A DNA stretch of 45,190 nucleotides from Tissierellales bacterium (GTDB lineage Bacteria; Bacillota; Clostridia; Tissierellales; JASKZW01): assembly GCA_030152145.1 (NCBI GenBank), contig JASLIL010000053.1, forward strand, positions 1 to 45,190, written 5' to 3'. Every line of letters starts with the position of its first letter. The first letter of the stretch is position 1. The position numbers and the translations under genes are program-made. The notes beneath the pieces are model-generated. The model did no database searches. It was not told the origin of the DNA and saw only the letters and a program-made list of their open reading frames with translations. Shown here piece by piece: positions 16,002 to 24,028 of the stretch.

Positions 16002-17378
16002 ATGGAAAAAAAAAAGATATTAAACTATGTAAATGTCCTATCAGATCTTATAGAGGACGTGGCCCTTGAGATCTGGAATAGGCCTGAAATATCTGAAGAG
16101 GAGGAGTTTGCCTCAAATCTTTTTAGGAATATATTGGTGGAAAATGACTTTAATATAGTAGAGGTAAAGAATATGCCTACAGCCTTCTATGCTGAATATG
16201 GGGAGGGCAGGCCAGTTATAGCCATACTAGGCGAATACGATGCCCTACCTGACCTGTCCCAGGAATTAAATCCCTGCTACTGTCCTATTGTGCCAGGAGG
16301 ACCAGGCCATGGCTGTGGCCACAATTTATTGGGATCAGCTGGACTGGGAGCAGTCTTGGCCATAAAGGAGTTTTTAAAGGAGCATAGGGGAACGGTTAGG
16401 TTCTACGGCTGCCCTGCAGAGGAGACCCTAGTGGGCAAGGTAAGAATGATAAAGGAGGGAGCCTTTGATGGCTGTGATCTAGCCCTAAGCTGGCATCCTA
16501 TGAATACTAATGTAGCCCTAAACTCAGGATTTTTATCCAATAATTCCATAAAGTTTAAATTTCATGGCATATCAGCCCATGCAGGCCAGTCCCCAGAATC
16601 TGGTAGATCAGCCCTGGACTCTGTGGAGATAATGAATGTGGGAGCCAACTATTTAAGGGAGCATGTTATCCAGGAGGCTAGGATTCACTACACCATAACC
16701 AATGCAGGAGGAGCGCCTAATATAGTCCCTAGGGAGGCAGAAAGCTGGTACTTTGTCAGAGCACCTCACAGAAGCCATGTTAATGGCATAACAGAAAGGC
16801 TTATAAGGGTGGGAGAGGGTTCAGCCCTAATGAACGGAACCACCATGGACTATCAGGTTATATCAGGCTGTTATGAGAAGCTTGAAAACGACACTCTCTA
16901 CAAGCTAACCTACAAGAACATGATGGAAGTAGAAAGCCCTAGCTACACAGAAGAGGAACTTGATTTTGCCAGAAGGCTCCAGGAAAGCCTAGACAGGTCT
17001 CTTTTAGAAGGGGAGCTTAGAAAACTTTCACCAGAGGCAGATATCCACAATATAAGACCTATCTACGAAGGAGTTGTGGACAAGGAAAAGTCAAGCCTAG
17101 TATCTGTAACTGGTTCTTCAGACAGCGGGGATGTATCCTTTATAATGCCTATGAACTTATTTTTGACAGCCAGCTGGCCCCTAGGTATAGCAGCTCACTC
17201 CTGGCAGGCTACAGCTGCATCAGGATCTACTATAGGAGTAAAGGGAGCTGTCTATGCTGCCAAGATATTTGCAGCCATGATGTATGACCTTTATACAAAT
17301 AAGAGCCTGGTAGAGGAAGCCCTAGAGGAGTTTAGGGAGAGAACAAGGATCAATAAATATATAAGTCCCCTAAAATAG
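16002..17378 (+). CDS. M20 family amidohydrolase, AbgB-like (aminobenzoyl-glutamate utilisation family)
   Basis: A zinc-type amidohydrolase of 458 residues. Motifs: LGEYDALPDLSQ, the metal-binding GHGCGHNLLG, the acidic GCPAEETLVGK and the lid-domain start GISAHAGQSPESGRSALD. Length and the C-terminal SDSGDVSFIMP plus AHSWQATA motifs match AbgB, which in E. coli cleaves p-aminobenzoyl-glutamate with AbgA. No abgA or abgT is next to it, so the substrate may differ. ATG 16002 is preferred: the GGAG site at 15989-15992 precedes it by nine bases, while the upstream in-frame TTG and ATG overlap that site. The next gene encodes a PucR-type regulator that may control it. Confidence 0.88.
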   Translation: MEKKKILNYVNVLSDLIEDVALEIWNRPEISEEEEFASNLFRNILVENDFNIVEVKNMPTAFYAEYGEGRPVIAILGEYDALPDLSQELNPCYCPIVPGGPGHGCGHNLLGSAGLGAVLAIKEFLKEHRGTVRFYGCPAEETLVGKVRMIKEGAFDGCDLALSWHPMNTNVALNSGFLSNNSIKFKFHGISAHAGQSPESGRSALDSVEIMNVGANYLREHVIQEARIHYTITNAGGAPNIVPREAESWYFVRAPHRSHVNGITERLIRVGEGSALMNGTTMDYQVISGCYEKLENDTLYKLTYKNMMEVESPSYTEEELDFARRLQESLDRSLLEGELRKLSPEADIHNIRPIYEGVVDKEKSSLVSVTGSSDSGDVSFIMPMNLFLTASWPLGIAAHSWQATAASGSTIGVKGAVYAAKIFAAMMYDLYTNKSLVEEALEEFRERTRINKYISPLK

Positions 17379-17385
17379 AATAGAC

Positions 17386-17430
17386 TTACTAATATGACCC
17401 TCTTATACTATAATAGATTTAAGAGGGTGA
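17386..17430 (+). promoter_or_regulatory. promoter and candidate autoregulatory operator of the PucR-type gene
   Basis: TTACTA (17386-17391), a 17-base spacer and a perfect TATAAT (17409-17414). A perfect eight-base inverted repeat ACCCTCTT (17397-17404) and AAGAGGGT (17421-17428) brackets the -10 box, and its right arm overlaps the ribosome site GAGGGTGA. Because the left arm is upstream of the expected start point, it should act as DNA rather than as an RNA hairpin. Confidence 0.6.
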
Positions 17431-17434
17431 TATT

Positions 17435-18976
17435 ATGGGAATAACATCTAATGATATGGTTCTACTAGATGACTTTGACTATGTAGCAGGCAGGGCAGGC
17501 TTTCATAAGACTATAGAAAATATACTAACTCTAGATGGAGGCTACGAAAACTACCAAATACGTCAGGGGGACTTTTTGGTATCAACAGGGAGGCTAACTT
17601 TAGAAGATCCACAATATTTCTTAAAGCTTTCAGAAAATGATTGCTTTAAAAATCTAGCAGGCATAGGTCTAAAGCTGGGAGTCTATATAGACCAGATGCC
17701 AGAGGAGCTAATAGAGGCCTGTGAAATCTATCAGGTGCCCCTTCTAAGCATTAATCCTAAGGCCAACTGGATAGAGATAATAAGGGATTTAAATATAGCT
17801 GTAATGAATAAGGTAATGAACGACTTAAAGATAAGTGGTATAGACTGCCTCAAGGTCAACCACGAATCCTACCAGGTAATGAAGCTTAAGAATGTCCTCT
17901 TGGAACTAGAGGAATACAGTGGCCTAAAGGCCTTTATCTACGACAACAAGAAGGACATCTACCACAAGAGCTCCAAGGATATAGAAAATCCAGACTCCTA
18001 CTTTAAGACAAAGGGTCTAGAGGAGCAGGTAATCTATGACAAGTTAAATATAGTTAGGTATGTAGACTCAAGAGGCAGAAGTTTTATCAACCTACCCATA
18101 AATGTAAATGGGGATCTAAAGGCCAGCCTGATAATAATAGAGGGCAGCTACAGGATCAACTACTTTGATGAAATAGTCTTAAGGCTGGCCTATGTACTGG
18201 TCCAGTCAGTCTACGAAAGCATCTGCCTATCCAATATATTTAAAAACAGGGAGTTTGAGAGATTTTTAAATACCCTGAGGCAGGGCCATCCCCTAAGTCA
18301 GGATGAAATCATATCCACCTTGGACGGAGTAGGCCTAGATGTAAATCAGAAATTAAGCCTTCTATACTTTAAGTACAAGGAGGAGGATAGGGAGGCCATA
18401 GAGTACATATACTCTAATACCATGTCAAGGCTGGGAGGCAATATAGGCCTTTTACAGAATGAAGGGGTAGTGGTTTTCTATTCCGATACAGTTTTTTCTA
18501 TTGTAGATAAGAGCTACAAGGACTTTAATCAAAGACTAAAGAGAAAGGGCATAGACCTAAAGTATGGCTACTCCAACCTGGCCTTTGAGGCTAAGGATTT
18601 TCCCCTAGGCCTAGATAGGGGAATAAGGGCCTATGAAGTAGGTAGCCTAATTTATCCAGACCAGGAAACTATCTGGTATGATAGTCTTGGGGTTCTAGGT
18701 TGGATAGACTTAAAAGAGGATGAGTATAGCAGTGTAGCAGAGGGCATAAAAGTTTTGGAGAACCACGAGGACAAGGATCTTATAAGGACCTTGAGTATCT
18801 ACCTGGACTCCAACTTAAACTATAGCCTTACAGCCAAAGAACTTTTTGTCCATGTGAATACAGTTAGGAAGAGGATAAATGAAATAGAGTCAAAGATTGA
18901 CTTTCAATTAGACGACCCTGTAGACAGGATGAAGCTGCAGCTAATCCTAAAGCTTATACTAAAGGAAGAGGGCTAA
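17435..18976 (+). CDS. PucR family transcriptional regulator
   Basis: A 513-residue regulator. The N-terminal about 120 residues match the PucR/purine-catabolism domain (MVLLDDFDYVAGR, then QGDFLVSTGRL). A middle GGDEF-like/GAF-like region (about 270-390) precedes a C-terminal helix-turn-helix of the HTH_30 type (NYSLTAKELFVHVNTVRKRINEIE, here about 465-488). Such proteins respond to small metabolites and often control the neighbouring catabolic gene, here the AbgB-like hydrolase. The start follows GAGGGTGATATT. The inducer is unknown. Confidence 0.9.
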   Translation: MGITSNDMVLLDDFDYVAGRAGFHKTIENILTLDGGYENYQIRQGDFLVSTGRLTLEDPQYFLKLSENDCFKNLAGIGLKLGVYIDQMPEELIEACEIYQVPLLSINPKANWIEIIRDLNIAVMNKVMNDLKISGIDCLKVNHESYQVMKLKNVLLELEEYSGLKAFIYDNKKDIYHKSSKDIENPDSYFKTKGLEEQVIYDKLNIVRYVDSRGRSFINLPINVNGDLKASLIIIEGSYRINYFDEIVLRLAYVLVQSVYESICLSNIFKNREFERFLNTLRQGHPLSQDEIISTLDGVGLDVNQKLSLLYFKYKEEDREAIEYIYSNTMSRLGGNIGLLQNEGVVVFYSDTVFSIVDKSYKDFNQRLKRKGIDLKYGYSNLAFEAKDFPLGLDRGIRAYEVGSLIYPDQETIWYDSLGVLGWIDLKEDEYSSVAEGIKVLENHEDKDLIRTLSIYLDSNLNYSLTAKELFVHVNTVRKRINEIESKIDFQLDDPVDRMKLQLILKLILKEEG

Positions 18977-18986
18977 AGCATTAGAG

Positions 18987-19013
18987 GGGAGACTTATAAG
19001 GTCTCTCTTTTTT
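18987..19013 (+). terminator. Rho-independent terminator after PucR-type gene
   Basis: GGGAGAC pairs with GTCTCTC (one G-U pair) around TTATAAG and is followed by six T. Confidence 0.8.
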
Positions 19014-19030
19014 GTTGAAGTTTAAAGGCT

Positions 19031-19065
19031 AAAAAAATAGAAACTAGGGTTAACTAGTTTCTATT
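19031..19065 (-). terminator. Rho-independent terminator of the double-cubane operon (minus strand)
   Basis: A twelve-base-pair stem AATAGAAACTAG/CTAGTTTCTATT with a six-base loop. On the minus strand it ends in a run of T (A-run at 19031-19037). Confidence 0.9.
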
Positions 19066-19089
19066 ATCTATAAATCTTAAGTTTTAAAT

Positions 19090-19851
19090 TTATCTATAGG
19101 CTAAAATAGCAGCTCCTATAGCACCTAGAAACTGGGACTGGTCATTATAGGAAACTTCTGTTCCCAGTCTTTCTGCCAGCAGCTCTCCCAATAATTGATT
19201 TTTTGAGACTCCACCAGAGAAAAACACCTTATCCTCAACTCCCAGCTTGCTAGCCAGGGAATAGGTCTTGTTGCAAACAGAATGTAAAAGTCCTGAAGCT
19301 ATGGTTTCTTTAGAATTTCCTTCAGCCACCAGGCTAACAACTTCTGATTCAGCAAAAACCGTACACATACTGCTTATATTAGCAGGAGCCTGCCCCTTAG
19401 CCAGTTCTGAAAGCTCTCCTACATCTAGTTCTAGGGCATTGGCCATAACCTGTAAAAACCTACCAGTACCAGCAGCACACTTATCATTCATAAGAAAGTC
19501 TATAACCTGGCCATCCTCATTGATCTTTATAACCTTGCTGTCTTGACCCCCAATATCTATAACCGTTCTTATACTAGGGTCTACATAGTGAGCACCCCTG
19601 CCATGACAGGTAATTTCAGTAATCTGCCTATCTATAAAGGGAAGGGAAACCCTGCCGTAGCCTGTACCAACTATGGATTTAACATCCCCCCTCTTAGTAT
19701 TGGTTTTATTTAAAATATCCTCCAAAAGCATCTGTCCTGCCTCCTTTGGACTCCAGCCTGTAGGCATCAGGGAAGTCGCCAGTATCTTCTCCCCATCAAA
19801 GGCAGCTGCCTTAGCAGCAACAGAGCCTACATCTATACCTATACTGATCAA
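19090..19851 (-). CDS. ATP-dependent activator of double-cubane reductase (acyl-CoA dehydratase activase family, YjiL-like)
   Basis: A 253-residue ASKHA-fold ATPase of the HgdC/BadF family. As a dimer it holds one [4Fe-4S] cluster and injects low-potential electrons into its partner reductase on ATP hydrolysis. The cluster cysteines are visible: C125 in NDKCAAGTG and C163 in SSMCTVFAESE. Nucleotide-binding motifs IGIDVGSVAAK, TVIDIGGQDSK and VFFSGGVSKN are intact. It starts at TTG after GGATGTGA, 18 bases downstream of the reductase gene, so the two form an operon. The short single-domain form matches YjiL and DCCP-R rather than the longer benzoyl-CoA reductase subunits. Confidence 0.92.
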   Translation of the reverse strand: MISIGIDVGSVAAKAAAFDGEKILATSLMPTGWSPKEAGQMLLEDILNKTNTKRGDVKSIVGTGYGRVSLPFIDRQITEITCHGRGAHYVDPSIRTVIDIGGQDSKVIKINEDGQVIDFLMNDKCAAGTGRFLQVMANALELDVGELSELAKGQAPANISSMCTVFAESEVVSLVAEGNSKETIASGLLHSVCNKTYSLASKLGVEDKVFFSGGVSKNQLLGELLAERLGTEVSYNDQSQFLGAIGAAILAYR

Positions 19852-19869
19852 ACAATCACATCCTTTATC

Positions 19870-21033
19870 TTATTTATTTCTTGCAGGAATAGTTTCCAAG
19901 AAAGCCTCAGCCCTAACCTTTAGTTGGCCAAGATCTGAATCTGAATAATCTGTTTCCACCTGTAAGAAAGGAAGTCCTATTTTATCCTTTACATAGTCCT
20001 TAAGAGAATAGGACTCTATATTGTAAGTATGACAAGCCTGCCAAGTTAAATCCACTATACCATCAACAGAGTATTCTTCAGCCAGTTCACGAATTAACTC
20101 AAATCTATCTGTATTAGGAGTCATACATGAACAAGGAGTTGAAAGATACTTTTCAGCCAAGGCATCTATAGGATCCTTGTCCTCATCAACATAGGAAGCA
20201 AGAGGCTTGTAGCCTGTACAGTTCTCAAGAACAACAACTGATGCACCAGCATCCTCTAAAACAGTAAGAACCTTCTCTGAACCAACACCAATAGGGCAGC
20301 CAGTAACTAGGATTCTAGGAGCAGACTCATCAAAGGCAAATTTACCCTCTTCTATTCTCTCCTCTATTTCCTCTATAAGTTCCTCAACCAATTCTATACC
20401 ACCAAGTTTATCAACATTAAAGCCCTTAAACCACTGAGCCTTCATCATGTCTACACCTGAAAGTGGAGCAGGAACATGCTTGTTTAACTCATGAAGCTTT
20501 CTGAAAGTTCTTCTCTCCCTGTTAACAAGCTTTATAGCCTCTGAAAGATCATCATTAGTAATTTCAAGGTCAAATTCCTTTTCTAAGAACTCCTTAAATT
20601 TAACCATCTCTCTTTTCCAGATTTCAAGGTCATCCTCTTGATGGGCAGACTGTGGAAGGTTCATAACATGAGTAGGCTTCATTTCTGCCATTAGCTCATA
20701 CATCTTCTTCTTACCATCGCAAGTAGTTTCAGCCAAGATAACATCTGAAAAGGCAAAGTATGGGCAGGTATCAGTTATGGCAAAGCCATAACTTGACTTA
20801 ATAAGTGGGCAAAGATTACGAGGCAGAACTCTCTCAGCCTCTGCAACTGGATTATTTGAAGTACCGCAAAGTGATACAGGAATAGCACCAGCTGCCATAG
20901 CTATCTCTTGTGGTGAATAAACACAATACATACCTACAACCTTTTGTCCTCTTTCGTGGGCTTCCTTAACGCCTACTGAGTTTATTCCCTTTAACTCCTC
21001 AACTTTTTCCATAGCTTTTGGTCTTGGTCTCAT
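19870..21033 (-). CDS. Double-cubane-cluster-containing anaerobic reductase (2-hydroxyacyl-CoA dehydratase family, YjiM-like)
   Basis: A 387-residue single-subunit member of the HgdB/BadD superfamily. The SLCGTSNNPVAEAERVLP, NLCPLIKSSYGFA, TDTCPYF and ETTCDGKKKMYEL motifs, with C56, C75, C90 and C105, match the double-cubane proteins (YjiM in E. coli, DCCP in Carboxydothermus), known to carry an [Fe8S9] cluster and to reduce small molecules such as acetylene in vitro. The physiological substrate is not known for the family. Only one such gene is present, consistent with a homodimer and unlike the two-subunit dehydratases; no CoA-transferase is nearby. ATG 21033 fits the AAGGGG site better than ATG 21042. 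Confidence 0.9.
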   Translation of the reverse strand: MRPRPKAMEKVEELKGINSVGVKEAHERGQKVVGMYCVYSPQEIAMAAGAIPVSLCGTSNNPVAEAERVLPRNLCPLIKSSYGFAITDTCPYFAFSDVILAETTCDGKKKMYELMAEMKPTHVMNLPQSAHQEDDLEIWKREMVKFKEFLEKEFDLEITNDDLSEAIKLVNRERRTFRKLHELNKHVPAPLSGVDMMKAQWFKGFNVDKLGGIELVEELIEEIEERIEEGKFAFDESAPRILVTGCPIGVGSEKVLTVLEDAGASVVVLENCTGYKPLASYVDEDKDPIDALAEKYLSTPCSCMTPNTDRFELIRELAEEYSVDGIVDLTWQACHTYNIESYSLKDYVKDKIGLPFLQVETDYSDSDLGQLKVRAEAFLETIPARNK

Positions 21034-21066
21034 AAAAAACATCCCCTTTTTAATAAATTATTTTTT

Positions 21067-21095
21067 ATATGTAATACTGATTTCTACTTACATAT
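21067..21095 (-). promoter_or_regulatory. inverted repeat, candidate operator of double-cubane operon
   Basis: ATATGTAA (21067-21074) and TTACATAT (21088-21095) form a perfect eight-base inverted repeat with a 13-base spacer, 34 bases upstream of the reductase start. On the minus strand a TATAAA-like -10 box overlaps the proximal arm. The regulator is unknown. Confidence 0.45.
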
Positions 21096-21149
21096 GTTAT
21101 CATTAAAAATAGAATTATTTAAATAGGCAATACTAATGGATAGTCGCTA

Positions 21150-21356
21150 TCAATTAAGAATATCTATAAGTAAAAAAATGTAAAATCCCATGAAGATGAG
21201 TTCTAGAGAGGGGGCCAGAGGGAAAATACCCCTAAGGCCTATGGTGTAGTGGTGGCTGAAAATTATAAAAAATAAAAATAAAATAAATGGGCCTAGGGCT
21301 AATATAAGTTTGGAATATATGGTATTATATATAGAAAAGTTTTTTAAAAAAACCTC
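21150..21356 (-). other. open frame without start codon, possible gene remnant, in the 371-base gap before sua5
   Basis: The gap 21034-21404 holds no clear gene. On the minus strand a frame of 69 codons is open between stops at 21357-21359 and 21150-21152. Its translation is strongly hydrophobic with a plausible membrane-protein look (LGPFILFLFF near its middle, then IGLRGIFPLAPSLELIF and a second hydrophobic end) and the centre (21190-21255) is richer in G+C than the surrounding intergenic DNA. There is no ATG, GTG or TTG near its beginning. It could be the end of a decayed gene or chance. On the plus strand TATAAT at 21365-21370 is a likely -10 box for sua5. Confidence 0.25.
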
Positions 21357-21404
21357 TTATAAGGTATAATGTAGGTTGGAATAAAAGAAAGTGGCGATAG
21401 AGAA

Positions 21405-22445
21405 ATGGAAACGAAAATTGTAAAGGTTTTGGACTATAGGGATCCAGCTTTAAAGGAAGCTGGAGCCTATATTAAGGAGGGCAAGCTAGTAGCCTTTCCT
21501 ACAGAGACAGTTTATGGTCTAGGAGCAGATGGTTTAAATCAAGAGGCTGTAGAGAATATATTTAGGGCCAAGGGTAGACCTAGTGATAATCCCTTGATTC
21601 TTCATATTTCAAATAGGTATATGCTGGAAAGTCTGGTTAGCGAAATACCAGAAGAAGCGGAGAAGATAATGAAGGAGTTTTGGCCAGGGCCTATAACTCT
21701 TATTTTTAAGCGCAGTAAAATAGTTCCAGATATAATAACAGCAGGCCTGGATACAGTAGCCATAAGAATGCCTAGCTCAGAGCTGGCTAGGTCCTTAATA
21801 GAACTAAGCGATACACCTATAGCAGCACCTAGTGCTAACAGCTCAGGTAGGCCAAGTCCTACTAGTGCAGACCATGTCTACCAGGACCTAAAGTCTAGGG
21901 TGGATCTAATAGTAGACGGGGGAGACACTGGTATAGGCCTTGAGTCTACTGTAGTAGATGTGAGTGGAGATTTTCCTATGATCCTAAGGCCAGGTGGCAT
22001 AACCCTAGAGGACCTAAGGAAGATAGACCCTAGGACTAAGGAGGATCTGGCAATTGTAAAGAAGGACCTAGTGCCTAAATCACCAGGTCAAAAGTACAGG
22101 CACTATGCACCTAAGGCCGACATGTACCTATATAGAGGTGACCTAGGGCCTATGACTAAGGGAATAATAAGAGATCTGGAGTTTTATAAGGGTCAGGGTC
22201 TTAAGGTAGGGGTTATTTCTACCGATGAAAGTTTGGAGCTTTACAAGACCGACTTTAAACTTTCCCTAGGAAAAAGGGAGGACCTAGAAGAAGTGGGTCA
22301 CAACTTATTCTCAGTCCTAAGACAGTTTGATGATTTGGATGTAGATATAATTCTTTCAGAGTCTTTCCCTTATAAAGGATTGGGAAAGGCTATAATGAAT
22401 AGGATGGAAAAGGCCAGTGGAGGAAAACTGGTAGAGGAGAGCTAA
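21405..22445 (+). CDS. sua5: L-threonylcarbamoyladenylate synthase (Sua5/YwlC)
   Basis: Makes threonylcarbamoyl-AMP from threonine, bicarbonate and ATP for the t6A37 modification of ANN-decoding tRNAs. It has 346 residues, the long Sua5 form: a YrdC domain (about 10-205) with the motifs FPTETVYGLGAD, KGRPSDNPLILH, FWPGPITLI and APSANSSGRPSPT, then a linker with SPGQKYRHYAPKA and a C-terminal Sua5 domain (about 240-346). The ribosome site is weak. The order sua5-ywlE-rpiB-upp is the same as in Bacillus and clostridia. Confidence 0.96.
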   Translation: METKIVKVLDYRDPALKEAGAYIKEGKLVAFPTETVYGLGADGLNQEAVENIFRAKGRPSDNPLILHISNRYMLESLVSEIPEEAEKIMKEFWPGPITLIFKRSKIVPDIITAGLDTVAIRMPSSELARSLIELSDTPIAAPSANSSGRPSPTSADHVYQDLKSRVDLIVDGGDTGIGLESTVVDVSGDFPMILRPGGITLEDLRKIDPRTKEDLAIVKKDLVPKSPGQKYRHYAPKADMYLYRGDLGPMTKGIIRDLEFYKGQGLKVGVISTDESLELYKTDFKLSLGKREDLEEVGHNLFSVLRQFDDLDVDIILSESFPYKGLGKAIMNRMEKASGGKLVEES

Positions 22446-22446
22446 G

Positions 22447-22890
22447 ATGAAGATTAGTTTTATTTGCACTGGCAACACCTGTAGGAGCCCTATGGCTGAA
22501 GGACTCCTTAGGGAAAAATCAAGAAACTTGGGCCTTAAACTAGAGGTGGATTCTAGAGGGATTTTTGCCAACCCCCTGGACAGGGTTAGTTTAAATTCTG
22601 TAAGGGCCATGGAGACTAAGGGTATAGATATAAGTGGACATAGGGTCAGACCCTTGGACCTGGAAAGTCTTAGGACCAGGGACCTTATTCTTACCATGAC
22701 AGGAGACCAAAGGGACAGGATCTTAAGTATGGAGCCTGGACTAAGGGGCAGGGTTTTTAGTCTGGCTAGCCTGGCTAGTGGCAGTGGTAGGGATATCAAG
22801 GATCCTTTTTTAGGAACTTTGGATATATATTTAGATACTTTAGAAGAGCTAGAAAAGTATATAGATGGATTTCTGGAAAAAATTAACTAG
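22447..22890 (+). CDS. ywlE: Low-molecular-weight phosphatase, probable protein-arginine phosphatase (YwlE-type)
   Basis: A 147-residue LMW-PTP fold phosphatase. The P-loop is C7-T-G-N-T11-C-R13-S. Threonine at position 11, where tyrosine phosphatases have isoleucine, is the residue known to give B. subtilis YwlE its phospho-arginine specificity, so an arginine phosphatase opposing McsB is likely. The acid catalyst is in IKDPFLG near residue 118. It begins one base after the sua5 stop and runs into the rpiB ribosome site, so it is translationally close to both. mcsB is not in this window. Confidence 0.88.
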   Translation: MKISFICTGNTCRSPMAEGLLREKSRNLGLKLEVDSRGIFANPLDRVSLNSVRAMETKGIDISGHRVRPLDLESLRTRDLILTMTGDQRDRILSMEPGLRGRVFSLASLASGSGRDIKDPFLGTLDIYLDTLEELEKYIDGFLEKIN

Positions 22891-22900
22891 GAGGATTTTT

Positions 22901-23338
22901 ATGAAGATAGGAATAGCAAGTGACCATGGTGGGTTTGAATTAAAGGAAGAGGTTAGGGAGTTTCTAGAGGCTGAGGGCCTTGAAGTGGTGGACTATGGAA
23001 CCTACAACAAGGATTCTGTAGACTATCCAGAATATGCAAGAAAGCTTTCAGAAGCTGTAGTAGCAGGAGAGGTGGAAAGAGGTATCGCCATCTGCGGTAC
23101 AGGTATAGGCATCTCTATTGCTTGCAATAAGGTTGATGGTATAAGAGCAGCTCTTTGTGGAGATACCTACTCAGCTAGAATGAGCAGGGAGCACAATGAC
23201 GCTAATATCTTGGCCTTAGGTGGTAGGGTTACTGGTCGCGACTTAGCTATGGAAATAGTTAAGGCTTATTTAAACGCTTCTTTTGAAGGTGGCAGACACC
23301 AAAGAAGAGTGGATAAAATATCTGACTTAGAAGCTTAA
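22901..23338 (+). CDS. rpiB: Ribose-5-phosphate isomerase B
   Basis: Interconverts ribose-5-phosphate and ribulose-5-phosphate in the pentose phosphate pathway. It is 145 residues. MKIGIASDHGGFELK opens the protein; the active-site cysteine is in AICGTGIGISIACNK and SREHNDANILALGGR is a family signature. ATG 22901 is chosen because it follows AGGAGG and gives the normal N-terminus; an in-frame ATG at 22865 lies inside ywlE. Adjacent upp uses the PRPP that this pathway feeds. Confidence 0.96.
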   Translation: MKIGIASDHGGFELKEEVREFLEAEGLEVVDYGTYNKDSVDYPEYARKLSEAVVAGEVERGIAICGTGIGISIACNKVDGIRAALCGDTYSARMSREHNDANILALGGRVTGRDLAMEIVKAYLNASFEGGRHQRRVDKISDLEA

Positions 23339-23362
23339 GTAAAAATTGAAAGGAGTCTTAAT

Positions 23363-23992
23363 ATGGGAAAAGTAGTAGTTTTAGATCATCCTCTAATAAA
23401 GCATAAGTTAACTTATATTAGAGATAAAAATACAGGATCAAAGGAGTTTAGAGAACTTGTTAAAGAGGTTTCAACTCTTATGTGCTATGAGGTTACTCGT
23501 GATCTTCCCCTGGAGGAAATAGAAATAGAAACTCCAATGGTAAAGACAAAGGCACAGATTATAGCTGGTAAAAAAGTAGGCTTAGTGCCTATTTTAAGAG
23601 CTGGACTAGGAATGGTTGATGGTATGATGGATATTTTACCAGCAGCTAAGGTAGGTCATATAGGATTGTATAGAGATCCAGATACTTATGAGCCTGTAGA
23701 GTACTACTGTAAACTTCCAAAGGATGTAACGGAAAGGGATCTAATAGTTTTAGACCCAATGTTGGCAACAGGTGGATCAGCTGTAGCAGCTCTGGATTTC
23801 CTTAAGAAGAGGGGATCTAAATCCATGAAGTTAGTTTGCCTTATAGCTGCACCAGAGGGAGTGGAGGCAGTACAAAAAGCCCATCCAGATGTAGATATAT
23901 ATCTAGCAAACATAGACGATAAACTTTCAGAAAACAAGTATATCCTACCTGGTCTAGGAGATGCAGGAGATAGACTGTTTGGTACAAAGTAA
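23363..23992 (+). CDS. upp: Uracil phosphoribosyltransferase
   Basis: Salvage enzyme that makes UMP from uracil and PRPP. It is 209 residues, the usual bacterial length. The PRPP-binding loop is LIVLDPMLATGGSAVAALD; other hallmarks are VPILRAGLGMVDGMM and the C-terminal uracil-binding YILPGLGDAGDRLFGTK. It follows rpiB by 24 bases with an AAAGGAG site and is closed by a strong terminator, so it ends the sua5-ywlE-rpiB-upp operon. Confidence 0.97.
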   Translation: MGKVVVLDHPLIKHKLTYIRDKNTGSKEFRELVKEVSTLMCYEVTRDLPLEEIEIETPMVKTKAQIIAGKKVGLVPILRAGLGMVDGMMDILPAAKVGHIGLYRDPDTYEPVEYYCKLPKDVTERDLIVLDPMLATGGSAVAALDFLKKRGSKSMKLVCLIAAPEGVEAVQKAHPDVDIYLANIDDKLSENKYILPGLGDAGDRLFGTK

Positions 23993-23996
23993 GGCC

Positions 23997-24028
23997 TAAG
24001 GGAATGAATTTCATTCCCTTATTTTTTT
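23997..24028 (+). terminator. Rho-independent terminator after upp
   Basis: TAAGGGAATGA pairs with TCATTCCCTTA around ATT, followed by seven T. Confidence 0.95.
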
